Part shown: in pieces, positions 26,716 to 35,901 of the stretch
How positions within the stretch are numbered: the first letter of the stretch is position 1
Layout: each line of letters starts with the position of its first letter
Assembly: GCF_030317105.1 (NCBI RefSeq)
Contig: NZ_JASZYG010000001.1
Span: 558,001 to 622,000, forward strand
Direction of reading: 5' to 3'
Length of the DNA stretch: 64,000 nucleotides
Source of the DNA: Variovorax brevis
Lineage (GTDB): Bacteria; Pseudomonadota; Gammaproteobacteria; Burkholderiales; Burkholderiaceae_C
The notes under the pieces: generated by a model
What the model was told of the DNA's origin: nothing
The model's database searches: none
What the model saw: only the letters and a program-made list of their open reading frames with translations
Position numbers and translations under genes: made by a program

Positions 26716-27081
26716 ATGCCCGATGCTCGCGCAGCCACTGGCCTTTGGCGCTTCGTTCATCTCGCCGCGCTCAGCGCCTTGCTGGTCGCATGTGGCGGTG
26801 ACAGCGGGTCTGACGCACCGGATGGCCCCGCATTCACGGTCGGCGGATCGGTGACCGGTCTGGGGCTGAACAAGTCGCTTCAGGTGGCCAACGGACGGGA
26901 CTCCCTCTTCATCACGGTGTCCGGACCCTTCACGATGCCAACGCCGGTGGCGACGGGGCAAACCTACGAGGTCACGGTGTCGCAGCAACCCCTTGGCCAG
27001 TTCTGCAGCGTTGCCAACGGCACGGGAACGATGGGTTCGCAGAACGCCGCCAGCGTCGTGGTCTTCTGCGTCAACGCCTAG
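26716..27081 (+). CDS. small lipoprotein with a single GGxVxGL beta-sandwich domain
   Basis: A 121-residue lipoprotein. AAGGAG lies 6 nt before the ATG, and the signal ends in LLVAC. The mature part, FTVGGSVTGLGLNKSLQVANGRDSLFITVSGPF and VTVSQQPLGQFCSVANGTGT, is clearly a paralogue of the first domain of the preceding 708-residue lipoprotein, with two conserved Cys likely forming a disulfide. The two genes are 94 bp apart on the same strand and probably arose by duplication of that domain. The function is unknown. Confidence 0.8.
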   Translation: MPDARAATGLWRFVHLAALSALLVACGGDSGSDAPDGPAFTVGGSVTGLGLNKSLQVANGRDSLFITVSGPFTMPTPVATGQTYEVTVSQQPLGQFCSVANGTGTMGSQNAASVVVFCVNA

Positions 27082-27102
27082 AAGGCTGTTGAGTGCGTTC
27101 CG

Positions 27103-27945
27103 CTACCAACGGAAGGTGGCGCCAAGCATCGGCCCGTTGAAGTTCAGGTTGTCGATGGTGCTGCCCGACTTCATGTCGTACGAGATGTAGCGCCACATGG
27201 CCGTCAGCTCGCCCCATGGGTAGGCATAGCTCACGCCTGCCGCAGCCTGCCAGGTGAGGCGCGACTGCCCTGTGCCGACGTCGGCATAGAACGGGAAGGA
27301 CCACCTGCGCGTCTCGCCCATCGTGTAGCGGCCCTTGAGGCCCGCGATGCCATCCCACAAGGTCTCGCTGTTCTCGAAGCTGCCTGAACGCCCCGCCGGT
27401 GCAATCGGCCCCAGATCGCCCGAGATGCCCCAGCGCAACGAGGGCTTCAAGGCAAACATGCGTGCGCCTGCCAGCAGGTCGATGGACAGCGCCGGCGTCT
27501 GCATCACGCGGTATTCACCACCCAGGGTCCACAGCGAGCCTTTCAGATCCCAGGTGAGATCGGCCTGCGTGCTCAGGGGAATCGCATTGCCGCCGATGGT
27601 GAAGTCGCGTGTGCCGTACTTGCTGCCGCCGAGGTCGAGGTAGATGTAGTCGGTGAAGACGCCCCAGCGTCCGTTGTGGGCCTCGAAGGCGCCCATGAAG
27701 GTGAACTTCAGGCTGTCGATGACGGTGCCGGCGTTCACGTCGATGGTGGGCCCGCCAGGTGTACTGGGCACGCTGCTCGAACCACCGATGCTCGGAAAGT
27801 ACCCGTACACCGACAACGAATAACGCCAGTTGCCCGTGCCCGTGTCGGCCTGCGTTGATTGCGCCGACGCCAGGCACGGCCCCAGTGTCGCCGCCAGAAA
27901 TACGCATCTGGCAACAGTGGGGCGAAGGCGGGAAAACGTCCTCAT
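27103..27945 (-). CDS. outer-membrane beta-barrel protein
   Basis: A 280-residue exported protein. With the ATG at 27945 the leader is MRTFSRLRPTVARCVFLAATLGPCLASAQS, a clear signal peptide. The mature part alternates short amphipathic strands (WRYSLSVYGYFPSIGG, WGVFTDYIYLDLGG, GSLWTLGGEYRVM, LTAMWRYISYDM) and ends in aromatic-terminated FNGPMLGATFRW, the usual BAM signal. This predicts an 8-12-stranded barrel. It converges on the lipoprotein gene with only 21 bp between the stops. No specific pore function can be assigned. Confidence 0.85.
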   Translation of the reverse strand: MRTFSRLRPTVARCVFLAATLGPCLASAQSTQADTGTGNWRYSLSVYGYFPSIGGSSSVPSTPGGPTIDVNAGTVIDSLKFTFMGAFEAHNGRWGVFTDYIYLDLGGSKYGTRDFTIGGNAIPLSTQADLTWDLKGSLWTLGGEYRVMQTPALSIDLLAGARMFALKPSLRWGISGDLGPIAPAGRSGSFENSETLWDGIAGLKGRYTMGETRRWSFPFYADVGTGQSRLTWQAAAGVSYAYPWGELTAMWRYISYDMKSGSTIDNLNFNGPMLGATFRW

Positions 27946-28062
27946 GCGTGCATTGAACCACGCCCTTTCGCCCATGGCTAGACCATCTTCCCCGGCGTGG
28001 AATTGTGTTGCTTCCACCCATCTGCCCCGGCGCGCAGGGTCCGGAAATTGCAGGCCCCAAGC

Positions 28063-31000
28063 TCAAGGCCAGAGGGCAAGAACATCAACTGCCGCAGCAG
28101 TGATCGCCGACAGTTCGCCCGGTCGGCTCAGGCCACGTGTCAGGCGCAGCAGGATGCGGGCCACCGACAGGGCCTGCTCGCGTTGCAGGGTGGACGCTGC
28201 GGCCAAGCCACATCGCCAGGCGGCATGGCGGGCAGCAGCAGGTGCTTCCAGCAGCGCTCGGACGACGGCCTCCAGGGCAGTGAGGACATCCTCGGGCACG
28301 CCGGAGCGCAGCGCCAACTCCATGGCGGGCACCGTCATTTCCAGCACCGCAAACCGGGTGGCGATGGCGGATCTTGCCCTGGGGTTGTCGCGCACATACG
28401 CCGACGACAAGTGTGCGAGAGCCTGCTCCAGCGCGGGCACGTCGAGGGTCGGCGCGAGATGGACCCAGACTTCGCCGTCTTTCATGGCAATGGCCCGGTC
28501 GACAGCCGTCTGGCGTTCACCCAGTGCCGCCCAACGAAGCGCGACGCCGCGCAGCGCTGGCCTGGTCCAATCTTCCGCCGGCCAATGCCCTGCGCCCGCC
28601 TCGAAGCGGCGCAGGAGGACCGCGTCGGCGTGTGGCGCCAATGCTGCCACGCCGCCCGCCTGCGCAGCTTCATCAACCCAGCCCATCACTGTCTCCACGG
28701 TCGTGGGCAAGTCTTGACAGTCCGCGGCGCGGCTTACCCAGGCGCATGCACATCGCTCGCGGTCCTCGGCCTTGTCCAGCCCAAGCAGCCAAGCCTCGGC
28801 GGCCGGCAACGTGGCAGCCGTGAGAACCTGCGCAAGCGGGGCGAAGACCTTGTGGAAGTTGTAGTGCATCCTGGTCAAGGCCTGCACGGCTTCCATGGCC
28901 CAGGCGTCGCCCTCCGCAGGGGGCAGCCGCTCGCACAGGGCCGCGGCCAACGCCACTTCTCCTTCGGGTTCGAGCCATCGGCTGCGACTGCGCGCCTCCT
29001 CCACATCACCCAGGCGGCCGAGCTGGATCAACAGTTCGGGCTCGAATTTCTCAGGCCCTGCAAAAGCCATGACAGCGCGCTCGTTGCGGTGGGCATCCAG
29101 CCATGCCAGCACGCTTTGAAGCGCAGCGCGCGACAGGCTGGGGGCCAGATCCCGGAGGGCGTAGCCAATGATTCTCCGTTCGCCGGCAGCGCCGCCAAGC
29201 AGTTCTTCAATGGCCTGATCCACAAGCAACTGCGCATGGTCGAAGCCGGCCAGAGCCTTCAGCATCAACTGCGCGCGCAGCATGCCCGGTGCAAGGGCGC
29301 GCAGGCAGCGCGCATGCGTGGCCAACGCGCCTTCAACCGGCACCCACCGCGTCACCATCGCGAGGAGACCTTCCTCCAGGTTGAACTGCGTGCCAACGGC
29401 ATGGGCGCCACGCTCATCGGCAGCCCGTTGCCAGGCTTCGGCCAGCCGTTCCCAAAGGGCATCCCACTGAGCCAGTGGCATCACCGGCACAAGCGCCTTG
29501 AGTGCCTCGGCACGCTGCTCTTCAGTATCCAGCGCCATCGACTGCGCCAGGGCCTCATCGCCCAGGCCTGCTTCGGCCATCAACCAGGCCGCCGTGCCAC
29601 GCAGCGCTGCCAGCGGGCGCGGGCGATCCTTGATGCGGTGCAGAACGGCCAGCGCCCTCGGGCCTTGGCCCAGCACCGCCAGGCGCTCGGCAAGCGCACC
29701 AGCGGCGCGCGACCACGCCGCGGCATCGCTCAGCTCTTCCGCCTTGGTCAGCGCCGCGTCGATGGCCTCCGGCGGCAGGACGGGTGCAATCGCCGCCAGC
29801 GCATCCGGCAGGAACTTGTCGTGCCGCAGGTCGCCGAGTGCCTGCAAGGCTGACGCGAGGTGGCCTGCCAGCACCAGGCGTGGAAGCATCGGCACCAGCA
29901 CATCGGCACGATCGTAGGAATCCAGGCCCCGGGTGGCCAGGCGCAGCGCAGCCTCGGGGCCTTCAAGGCGGGCAAAGGCAACAGCGAGCGCGCCCAATGC
30001 TTCCCGACGGTCGTGGCGGTCCTCGATTTCGCCGGCCAGTTCCACGGCAAGACGCAGTGCGCCGTCGGTGAGCCACGGTTCGAGCGCTGCAAGGGTCCTC
30101 GCCGGAAGGAGCATGTGCTTTTTCAGCGCCGCGCGCACAAGCCTTTCGAGCCCCGTTTCGCGCGGACCACCCGGCAGGAACGCGGTCATTTCGGCCATGG
30201 CCTGCAACCACTTCGGGCTCGGGTGGTCGGGAGCTGCCTTCCACAACTTCGTCAGCAACGGCCCGGCCACTGACGATCGTTGGGCCTCGGGCCAACACCG
30301 CACCATGCCCGCTGCGGCAGTGGCCCGCACGGTGGGGGCTTTGAGCTTCGCCCATTGCGCGAGCGCTGCCGGCCAGTCGCCGGCCTCGACCAGGCGCAGC
30401 GCTGTGGCACGCGCGAGCGCGCCTGGCCAGAACAGACTCAGCGGCCGCGGTGGTGGTGTCGCCTCGAGCGCGCGCAGTGCGGGCAGCAATTGCGCATCCA
30501 GCGCCGCCTGCAATGAACCCAGGTGCCAGGTGTCGTCGGTGTCGAACGCGCCGCGCAACTTTCGCCGGGCACACTCCGCCGCCACGAGTTCGATGAGACG
30601 GACCAGGGCGACCTGGGCGTCGCCGGGTTCGAGCAGTGGGCAGATCGCGGCGATGGAACGCGCTGCGGCTTCGCTGTCGGCGAGGCCCAACGCCTCCGAC
30701 AGCGCGCCTTCGACGTCGCCGATTCCAGCCTGGTGCCGCAGCAAGGACACCATGGCAGCGCGCCATGCAAATGTCTCGCTGGTGGTGCGCACGCGTTGCA
30801 GTGCGATGCGCACGTCTTTCAATTCATCGAGTGCGGGAGCCAGGGCCGCGTAGGCTTCCAGCCGCTGATCGGCCGCCGGCATGGCTTCGATCACGCGCAT
30901 CGCAACAGCGGGGGTCCAGTGGCGGTGCCGCACCAGCGCGGCCAGCAGTCCGGGGCTGTGGTTGGACGAACGATGCCCCAGCGTGGCGGTGGTCAGGGCG

Positions 31001-32895
31001 CATCTCAATTCCCCGGCCAGCGCCGGCAGTGGCTGGCCTGCCGTCAGGGCCGCGTCGTCAATGGCCTCTTGCGTCGCCCAAGCTTGGGCCACGTCGTGCT
31101 GGAAGCCGGCGACGCTGGGGTCTGCCAACTGTTGCGCCGCGAACCAGCGTGGATCACCCACCAGCGCGAGCAACGCAGCATCTTCACCGGCGCGGCGCAG
31201 GTGCGTGGCCAGGTGGCGCAAGGCGTAGCCATCGAAGCGTGGCCAGCGCGACGCGTCCGCAAGATCGCGCTGCGCAATGGCACGGTGCATTGCCGGCAGA
31301 TCGAGTTCGTCGCGACTGCCCAGAAAGTCGGCAAAGGACTTGTGCACGATGCGCCAACCCTGGCGACCGCCCGCCAGGAATCGCCGCCATGGCTGCAGCA
31401 CGCGCGTGTGGATCTCGTCCGCAGGGCGGCCCGCATGATCGGCGAGCCAGGCCGTGCTCACCGGTTCGCCGGCCACGCCCAGCAGGGCGAGCACGGGTCG
31501 CCAGAGGCCGGTCCACTGCGCATAGTCGCGCTGCGGCAGTTCGTTGAGCCCCATGCGGGCCCAGAAGTGGGCGTAGTAGCTTTCCAGGCCCACCGGCAAG
31601 CGCTCTGCTTGCAGGGGACGAAAGCCGGGCACGCCCTCGGCAATATCGGCCAGCACGTAGGCCAGGTACATGAAGTTGTCTTCCGCGGCCGCCAGCAGGT
31701 GAGCAACAAATCCGGCTTCGTCGAGCGCAGGCTTGGCTGCGGCAGCGGCTCGCGCCACTTCGGGTCGGCGCCATGCGGCATGCAGGCTCGCGGTAATGTC
31801 GTCGCGCTGCATCGCATCGCCGGCGGCCAGCTCGCGCGGCATCAGGCGCGTGCCAGGAGCGCTGGCCAAGCTGTAGCCACCCGGCCGCGTCGTGAGCAGC
31901 ACGTAGACGTTGTCGGGCAGACGGGTCGGCAGCCGCAGGGTGTTGCGACCAGGTTCCGCGGGATCCGCCTCGTCGAGGCCGTCCAGCACGAGCCACAGGG
32001 GTTGGCCGAGTCGACGTGCCTTGGCGCCGGCCTCGGTCAGGCGGTTGCCCAGCCAGGTGGCGTCATGCCCCGCGTTGTCAGGCAGATGGTCGTACGGCAG
32101 GTCCCAGCGCAATACCAGTTCTGCGCAGAGGTGCCGCAGGCAGCCTTCGGGATCCACGCGGTTCTCGGCCACGCTGCAGAAGTACGCCGGCGCGTCCCAC
32201 CGGCGCGCCACGGCGGCGGCCCATGCTGTCTTGCCCAGGCCGGCGTCGGCAATGAACACGAAGTAGCCATTTGGCCCGCGGGCGACGAAGTCGGTCAGTT
32301 CGTCGAAAAGCCGCTCCCGGCCGGCGAAGTCCTGCAGTTCACGCTCGATGAGCGGGCGGAAATCGACCACCGCGTCGAGCAAGCCAGCGCGCCCGGCGGC
32401 CGCCTGTGGACGCGCCACGTCGAACAGCCAGCGGTGCACATCGATCGCCACCTGGGCAGCCAGTTCGTCGCCATTGCTGAATGCGGCGCGCACGATGTGG
32501 TGGCGCTTCAGTTCCTGCTTGAAGTCAGCCAGGCGCGGCGCCGCTGCCGGATCGTCATCGCGCCCACCGGGGCCGAAGGCATCGATCGCCGCTTCGTCCT
32601 TGAAGTAGATGAGGCAATGCAAGCGGCGCTCGCGGGCGCGGCGATATTCGTCGTGGGTGATGCCCGAGCCCCATCGGCCGGCGAAGATGCCAATGTAGAG
32701 CTCGCTGCGGTCGACCTCGTCGAGCGAGGCCTTGCCGGTGGATTCGTCGCGGCTGCCGAAGTGCTCCATGCCGACGAACTTGGTCTCGCGCAGGCCATCC
32801 AGCACGCGCGCCACCGCTTGGCGCTCGGCACTCAGGTCGAGCGAGGTCGAGCTGACGAAGACCGGGGCAATCTGCGCCATGGGCTTGGCGCGCAT
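28063..32895 (-). CDS. STAND NTPase with N-terminal DUF4062 domain and NACHT module (NLR-like)
   Basis: A 1610-residue protein. Residues 12-100 form a DUF4062 domain (PVFVSSTSLDLSAERQAV, GMEHFGSRDEST, SLDEVDRSELYIGIFAGRWGS, THDEY). A NACHT-type NTPase follows: Walker A ADAGLGKT at 216-223, Walker B WLVLDGLDEAD at 301-311 and the sensor VLLTTRPGG at 332-340. From about 560 to the end the protein is a long run of short amphipathic helices (TPR/ARM-like), a likely ligand-sensing superhelix. Bacterial proteins of this plan act as NLR-like, mostly antiphage, switches. Start: ATG 32895, or ATG 32880; neither has a good ribosome site. No partner gene overlaps it. Confidence 0.88.
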   Translation of the reverse strand: MRAKPMAQIAPVFVSSTSLDLSAERQAVARVLDGLRETKFVGMEHFGSRDESTGKASLDEVDRSELYIGIFAGRWGSGITHDEYRRARERRLHCLIYFKDEAAIDAFGPGGRDDDPAAAPRLADFKQELKRHHIVRAAFSNGDELAAQVAIDVHRWLFDVARPQAAAGRAGLLDAVVDFRPLIERELQDFAGRERLFDELTDFVARGPNGYFVFIADAGLGKTAWAAAVARRWDAPAYFCSVAENRVDPEGCLRHLCAELVLRWDLPYDHLPDNAGHDATWLGNRLTEAGAKARRLGQPLWLVLDGLDEADPAEPGRNTLRLPTRLPDNVYVLLTTRPGGYSLASAPGTRLMPRELAAGDAMQRDDITASLHAAWRRPEVARAAAAAKPALDEAGFVAHLLAAAEDNFMYLAYVLADIAEGVPGFRPLQAERLPVGLESYYAHFWARMGLNELPQRDYAQWTGLWRPVLALLGVAGEPVSTAWLADHAGRPADEIHTRVLQPWRRFLAGGRQGWRIVHKSFADFLGSRDELDLPAMHRAIAQRDLADASRWPRFDGYALRHLATHLRRAGEDAALLALVGDPRWFAAQQLADPSVAGFQHDVAQAWATQEAIDDAALTAGQPLPALAGELRCALTTATLGHRSSNHSPGLLAALVRHRHWTPAVAMRVIEAMPAADQRLEAYAALAPALDELKDVRIALQRVRTTSETFAWRAAMVSLLRHQAGIGDVEGALSEALGLADSEAAARSIAAICPLLEPGDAQVALVRLIELVAAECARRKLRGAFDTDDTWHLGSLQAALDAQLLPALRALEATPPPRPLSLFWPGALARATALRLVEAGDWPAALAQWAKLKAPTVRATAAAGMVRCWPEAQRSSVAGPLLTKLWKAAPDHPSPKWLQAMAEMTAFLPGGPRETGLERLVRAALKKHMLLPARTLAALEPWLTDGALRLAVELAGEIEDRHDRREALGALAVAFARLEGPEAALRLATRGLDSYDRADVLVPMLPRLVLAGHLASALQALGDLRHDKFLPDALAAIAPVLPPEAIDAALTKAEELSDAAAWSRAAGALAERLAVLGQGPRALAVLHRIKDRPRPLAALRGTAAWLMAEAGLGDEALAQSMALDTEEQRAEALKALVPVMPLAQWDALWERLAEAWQRAADERGAHAVGTQFNLEEGLLAMVTRWVPVEGALATHARCLRALAPGMLRAQLMLKALAGFDHAQLLVDQAIEELLGGAAGERRIIGYALRDLAPSLSRAALQSVLAWLDAHRNERAVMAFAGPEKFEPELLIQLGRLGDVEEARSRSRWLEPEGEVALAAALCERLPPAEGDAWAMEAVQALTRMHYNFHKVFAPLAQVLTAATLPAAEAWLLGLDKAEDRERCACAWVSRAADCQDLPTTVETVMGWVDEAAQAGGVAALAPHADAVLLRRFEAGAGHWPAEDWTRPALRGVALRWAALGERQTAVDRAIAMKDGEVWVHLAPTLDVPALEQALAHLSSAYVRDNPRARSAIATRFAVLEMTVPAMELALRSGVPEDVLTALEAVVRALLEAPAAARHAAWRCGLAAASTLQREQALSVARILLRLTRGLSRPGELSAITAAAVDVLALWP

Positions 32896-32901
32896 GCCGT
32901 T

Positions 32902-33066
32902 CTAGTGTTCCGAATTGGAAGTTCGTTGAACAAGCAAATCTCTCGAAATCGATGTCAGGCAAGGCGCAAAGCACAGCCATGCCGAGCGCATGGCGAGCAT
33001 TTGCAACGCCGCATGGCGTCGATTCCCGGCAGATTTGTTCAACGAATTTCCGATTCGGGACACTAG
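32902..33066 (-). repeat. 165-bp palindromic repeat, copy A
   Basis: Terminal inverted arms of 32 bp (32902-32933 and 33035-33066, 29 of 32 matching, both ending in CTAG) enclose a core with an apical hairpin GCCATGC-CGAGC-GCATGGC (32976-32994). Read on the minus strand the core has CGGCGTTGCAAAT before and TTTGCGCCTTGCC after the hairpin, which it shares with copy B at 35902. It fills the gap between the STAND gene start (7 bp away) and ogt, whose stop codon lies inside an arm. Confidence 0.85.
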
Positions 33067-33635
33067 GGCTGGCGCAGATCGTCCGTTTCGAACAGCGCGG
33101 CCGTGCCATCCGCGGACACGCGCTGCGCACCTTCGACCGCCAGCATCTTCACCTTGACGCCCGCCCCGCCGTGCGCAGAAAAGCCGCCCGTCTGCTGGCC
33201 CGCCGCGAGCACGCGATGGCACGGCACCACCGGCGCAAAGGGATTGAGCCCCAGCGCCTGCCCCACGGCGCGCGACAGGTTCTTGTCGCCCAGTTCGTCC
33301 GCGATCTCGCCGTAGGTGCGCGTCTCGCCGGGCAGGATGCGCCGGGCAATCTCGTAGACGTTGCGATGAAAGTCCGGCACCCCGTGCCAGTCGAGCAGCA
33401 CGTCGGACAGGTCGTCGTGGCCGCCGGTGAGCAGGTGCGTGATGCGGGCCATGGCGGCCTTCACGTCGGGCGGCGGCAAGCCTTCCCGAAGCTGCGCAAA
33501 GCGTCGATGCATTCGGGCCCGCGTCGCGGTGGCGTCGGCCTCAGGAAGCTGCACGCCAATGATCCCCCGTTCGCCCCACGCAATCCCGCAAGGACCGTAG
33601 CGCGTGTCAAAAAGTGCGAAACCTTCAGCATTCAT
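33063..33635 (-). CDS. ogt: methylated-DNA--protein-cysteine S-methyltransferase
   Basis: A 190-residue suicide repair enzyme that removes O6-alkyl groups from guanine. The active-site segment is VVPCHRVLAAG with Cys139, preceded by the DNA-binding GETRTYGEIADELGDKNLSRAVGQALG and followed by GGFSAHGGAGVKVKML. There is no Ada regulatory domain, so it is the Ogt type. The ATG at 33635 overlaps the stop of the LysR gene (ATGA), an unusual partner, so its expression depends on the regulator's transcript. Its stop lies in palindromic repeat copy A. Confidence 0.94.
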   Translation of the reverse strand: MNAEGFALFDTRYGPCGIAWGERGIIGVQLPEADATATRARMHRRFAQLREGLPPPDVKAAMARITHLLTGGHDDLSDVLLDWHGVPDFHRNVYEIARRILPGETRTYGEIADELGDKNLSRAVGQALGLNPFAPVVPCHRVLAAGQQTGGFSAHGGAGVKVKMLAVEGAQRVSADGTAALFETDDLRQP

Positions 33636-34627
33636 ATGACCACCGGTTGTTTGCGTTTTGTGATGCGCCGTGGAGGCGCGGCTTTGAAATCGGTTGGTGA
33701 GGGAGGTGTGTGGGGCATGGCGCCGTGCAGGACGACGTTGGCGCTCAGGAAGTCGAGCACCGCCCGGACGCGGGCGGGCAACTGTCCGCCCTTGCCGAGG
33801 TAGACCGCGTGGATCGGCTCGACCTCGTTCGGATTGAAGGGCTCCATGACGGGCACGAGGCGACCGGCCTCGATGTCGGCGCCCACGTGGTAGAGCGACA
33901 GCCGGCCGAGCCCGACGCCCGACATCACCAGCCGCCGCAGGCTCTCGCCGTCGCCGGCGCGCACGTTGCCGGACACCGGCACGTCGACCTGGCGCCCGTC
34001 CACGCGCAACGGCCAGTCAGGGACGTTGCGACGGTAGTTGGAGCCGAGGCGGTTATGCAACATGAGTTCCTGCGGGGTGTGTGGCGTGCCGTGGCGGGCA
34101 AGGTATGCGGGCGAGGCGACGATGGCCTGCCCCGTCTCGCCCAGCTTGCGGGCAACGAGGTCGGACGGCGGCAGGCGCCCCCAGCGGATGGCGATGTCGG
34201 TGCGCTCATCCATGAGGTCGACCACGCGGTCGGTCACGACAATGTCAAGTGTGATCTGTGGATGCAGTTCGAGCAAGGGGCAGACCAGCGGAATAAGCAC
34301 ATGCTGGCCGAAGGACACGCTGGCGTTGATGCTGACCCGCCCCCGCGGCGCGGCCCCGGCGGCGGCGCTGCGCTCGGCTTCATCCATATCGGCCATCACG
34401 CGCACCCCGCGCTCGTAGTAGAGCCGCCCTTCGGGGGTGAGCTGCAGCTTTCGGGTGGAGCGATGCACCAGGCGGGTCGCCAGGCGGGCTTCGAGCCGGG
34501 CGATGAGCTTGCTCACGGCCGAGGGGGTCATGCACAGGGCGCCGGCTGCGGCCGAGAAGCTGCCGCGCTCGACCACCTGGATGAAGGCCTCCATCTCGCC
34601 GGAACGGTTCACTTCGGTGCGGGGCAT
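33632..34627 (-). CDS. LysR family transcriptional regulator
   Basis: A 331-residue regulator. The N-terminal winged helix is MEAFIQVVERGSFSAAAGALCMTPSAVSKLIARLEARLATRLVHRSTRKLQLTPEG, and an effector-binding domain with DIVVTDRVVDLMDERTDIAIRWGRLPPSDL follows, a pattern of the AaeR/DmlR-like branch. It is divergent from an MFS transporter gene, and a T-N11-A box lies in the 89-bp gap, so it probably controls that exporter and itself. It overlaps ogt downstream. The C-terminal tail is extended and proline-rich (MPHTPPSPTDFKAAPPRR). Confidence 0.93.
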   Translation of the reverse strand: MPRTEVNRSGEMEAFIQVVERGSFSAAAGALCMTPSAVSKLIARLEARLATRLVHRSTRKLQLTPEGRLYYERGVRVMADMDEAERSAAAGAAPRGRVSINASVSFGQHVLIPLVCPLLELHPQITLDIVVTDRVVDLMDERTDIAIRWGRLPPSDLVARKLGETGQAIVASPAYLARHGTPHTPQELMLHNRLGSNYRRNVPDWPLRVDGRQVDVPVSGNVRAGDGESLRRLVMSGVGLGRLSLYHVGADIEAGRLVPVMEPFNPNEVEPIHAVYLGKGGQLPARVRAVLDFLSANVVLHGAMPHTPPSPTDFKAAPPRRITKRKQPVVI

Positions 34628-34639
34628 GGCTGGTGATTC

Positions 34640-34654
34640 GTGAATTCAATTCAC
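34640..34654. promoter_or_regulatory. LysR-type box in divergent promoter region
   Basis: GTGAATT-C-AATTCAC is a perfect palindrome with 7-bp arms and contains T-N11-A exactly (T34641, A34653). It lies 13 bp upstream of the lysR start and 62 bp upstream of the MFS start, as expected for a LysR regulator controlling a divergent target. Confidence 0.7.
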
Positions 34655-34716
34655 AGTAGTTCGTCCAAGCGGCATTCTAGTCATCGAAGGCGTTTGTCTC
34701 CACCATACGGGGCATC

Positions 34717-35898
34717 ATGCCAATCGCCCTCCTCGCCCTCACCGCCGGTGCCTTCGGAATAGGCACCACCGAATTCGTGATCATGGGCCTGCTGCTGCAG
34801 GTGTCCAGCGATCTCCATGTCTCCATCGCGGCCGCCGGCCTGCTGATTTCGGGCTACGCGCTCGGGGTCGCCATCGGCGCGCCGGTGCTCACCATCGCCA
34901 CGCGCAAGATCCCGCGCAAGACCGTGCTGCTCGTGCTGATGGCCATCTTCACGCTGGGCAACATCGCCTGTGCCATCGCGCCGAACTACGAAATGCTGAT
35001 GGGCGCGCGCTTCATCACCTCGCTGGCGCACGGCACCTTTTTCGGCGTCGGCTCGGTGGTCGCCACCGGCCTGGTGCCGCCGCAAAAGCGTGCGTCGGCC
35101 ATCGCCGTCATGTTCACCGGCCTCACGGCCGCCACGCTGCTGGGCGTCCCTGCCGGTGCCTGGCTGGGCGTGCATTTCGGCTGGCGCGCGACTTTCTGGG
35201 CCGTGACCGTGATCGGCGTGATCGCCTTCGGGGTGCTGGCCGCCTTCGTGCCGCGCGCCAAGGCCGCCGATGCCGACGAAAAGCCGGTGGCCCTGCGCGA
35301 CGAAATCGCTGCCATCGCCCAGCCGCAAGTGCTGCTCGGGCTGGCCATGACGGTCTTCGGCTACGCCGGCGTGTTCGCCGTCTTCACGTACATCCAGCCG
35401 CTGCTCACCCGCGTGACCGGTCTGTCGGAGGCGGCCGTGTCGCCCGTGCTGCTGCTGTTCGGCGGCGGCATGGCGCTGGGCAACATCCTGGGCGGCAAGC
35501 TGGCCGACCGGGCGCTGATGCCGGCCGTTCTCGGCACGCTGGCGGCGCTGGCCGTCGTGCTGGGCACCACGCACTTCGCCGTGCAGACGCCGGTCACGGC
35601 CGTCGTCTTTGCAGCAGTTTTGGGCATCGCGGCCTTTGCGACGGTGGCGCCACTGCAGATGCGCGTGCTCGAAAAGGCGGCCGGCGCCGGCCAGAACCTG
35701 GCGTCGAGCCTGAACATTGCGGCCTTCAACCTCGGCAATGCGCTGGGCGCCTGGGTGGGTGGCGTCGTCATCGACCGCGGACCGGGGCTCGGCGCGCTGG
35801 GCTGGGCGGCCGCGCTGCTCACGCTGGGCGGGCTGGCGCTTGCCGTATGGAGCCACGGGCTCGACAAGCGCACAGCCACCGCGTACGCCGCGGCTTGA
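34717..35898 (+). CDS. MFS transporter, DHA1 family (AraJ/YdhP-like)
   Basis: A 393-residue 12-helix exporter. The N-terminus LLALTAGAFGIGTTEFVIMGLLLQVSSDLHVSI and motif-A region GAPVLTIATRKIPRKTVLL, with MARFITSLAHGTFFGVGSVVA-type helix 4 (here GARFITSLAHGTFFGVG), are characteristic of the AraJ/YdhP group of sugar/drug exporters. It is the divergent partner of the LysR gene and presumably its target. Repeat copy B begins 3 bp after its stop. Confidence 0.93.
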   Translation: MPIALLALTAGAFGIGTTEFVIMGLLLQVSSDLHVSIAAAGLLISGYALGVAIGAPVLTIATRKIPRKTVLLVLMAIFTLGNIACAIAPNYEMLMGARFITSLAHGTFFGVGSVVATGLVPPQKRASAIAVMFTGLTAATLLGVPAGAWLGVHFGWRATFWAVTVIGVIAFGVLAAFVPRAKAADADEKPVALRDEIAAIAQPQVLLGLAMTVFGYAGVFAVFTYIQPLLTRVTGLSEAAVSPVLLLFGGGMALGNILGGKLADRALMPAVLGTLAALAVVLGTTHFAVQTPVTAVVFAAVLGIAAFATVAPLQMRVLEKAAGAGQNLASSLNIAAFNLGNALGAWVGGVVIDRGPGLGALGWAAALLTLGGLALAVWSHGLDKRTATAYAAA

Positions 35899-35901
35899 TG
35901 A

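Noticed and set aside
30523..33066. 847-codon plus-strand frame opposite the STAND gene
   Set aside because: Low-complexity Arg/Gly/His translation; the minus strand has DUF4062 and NACHT motifs.
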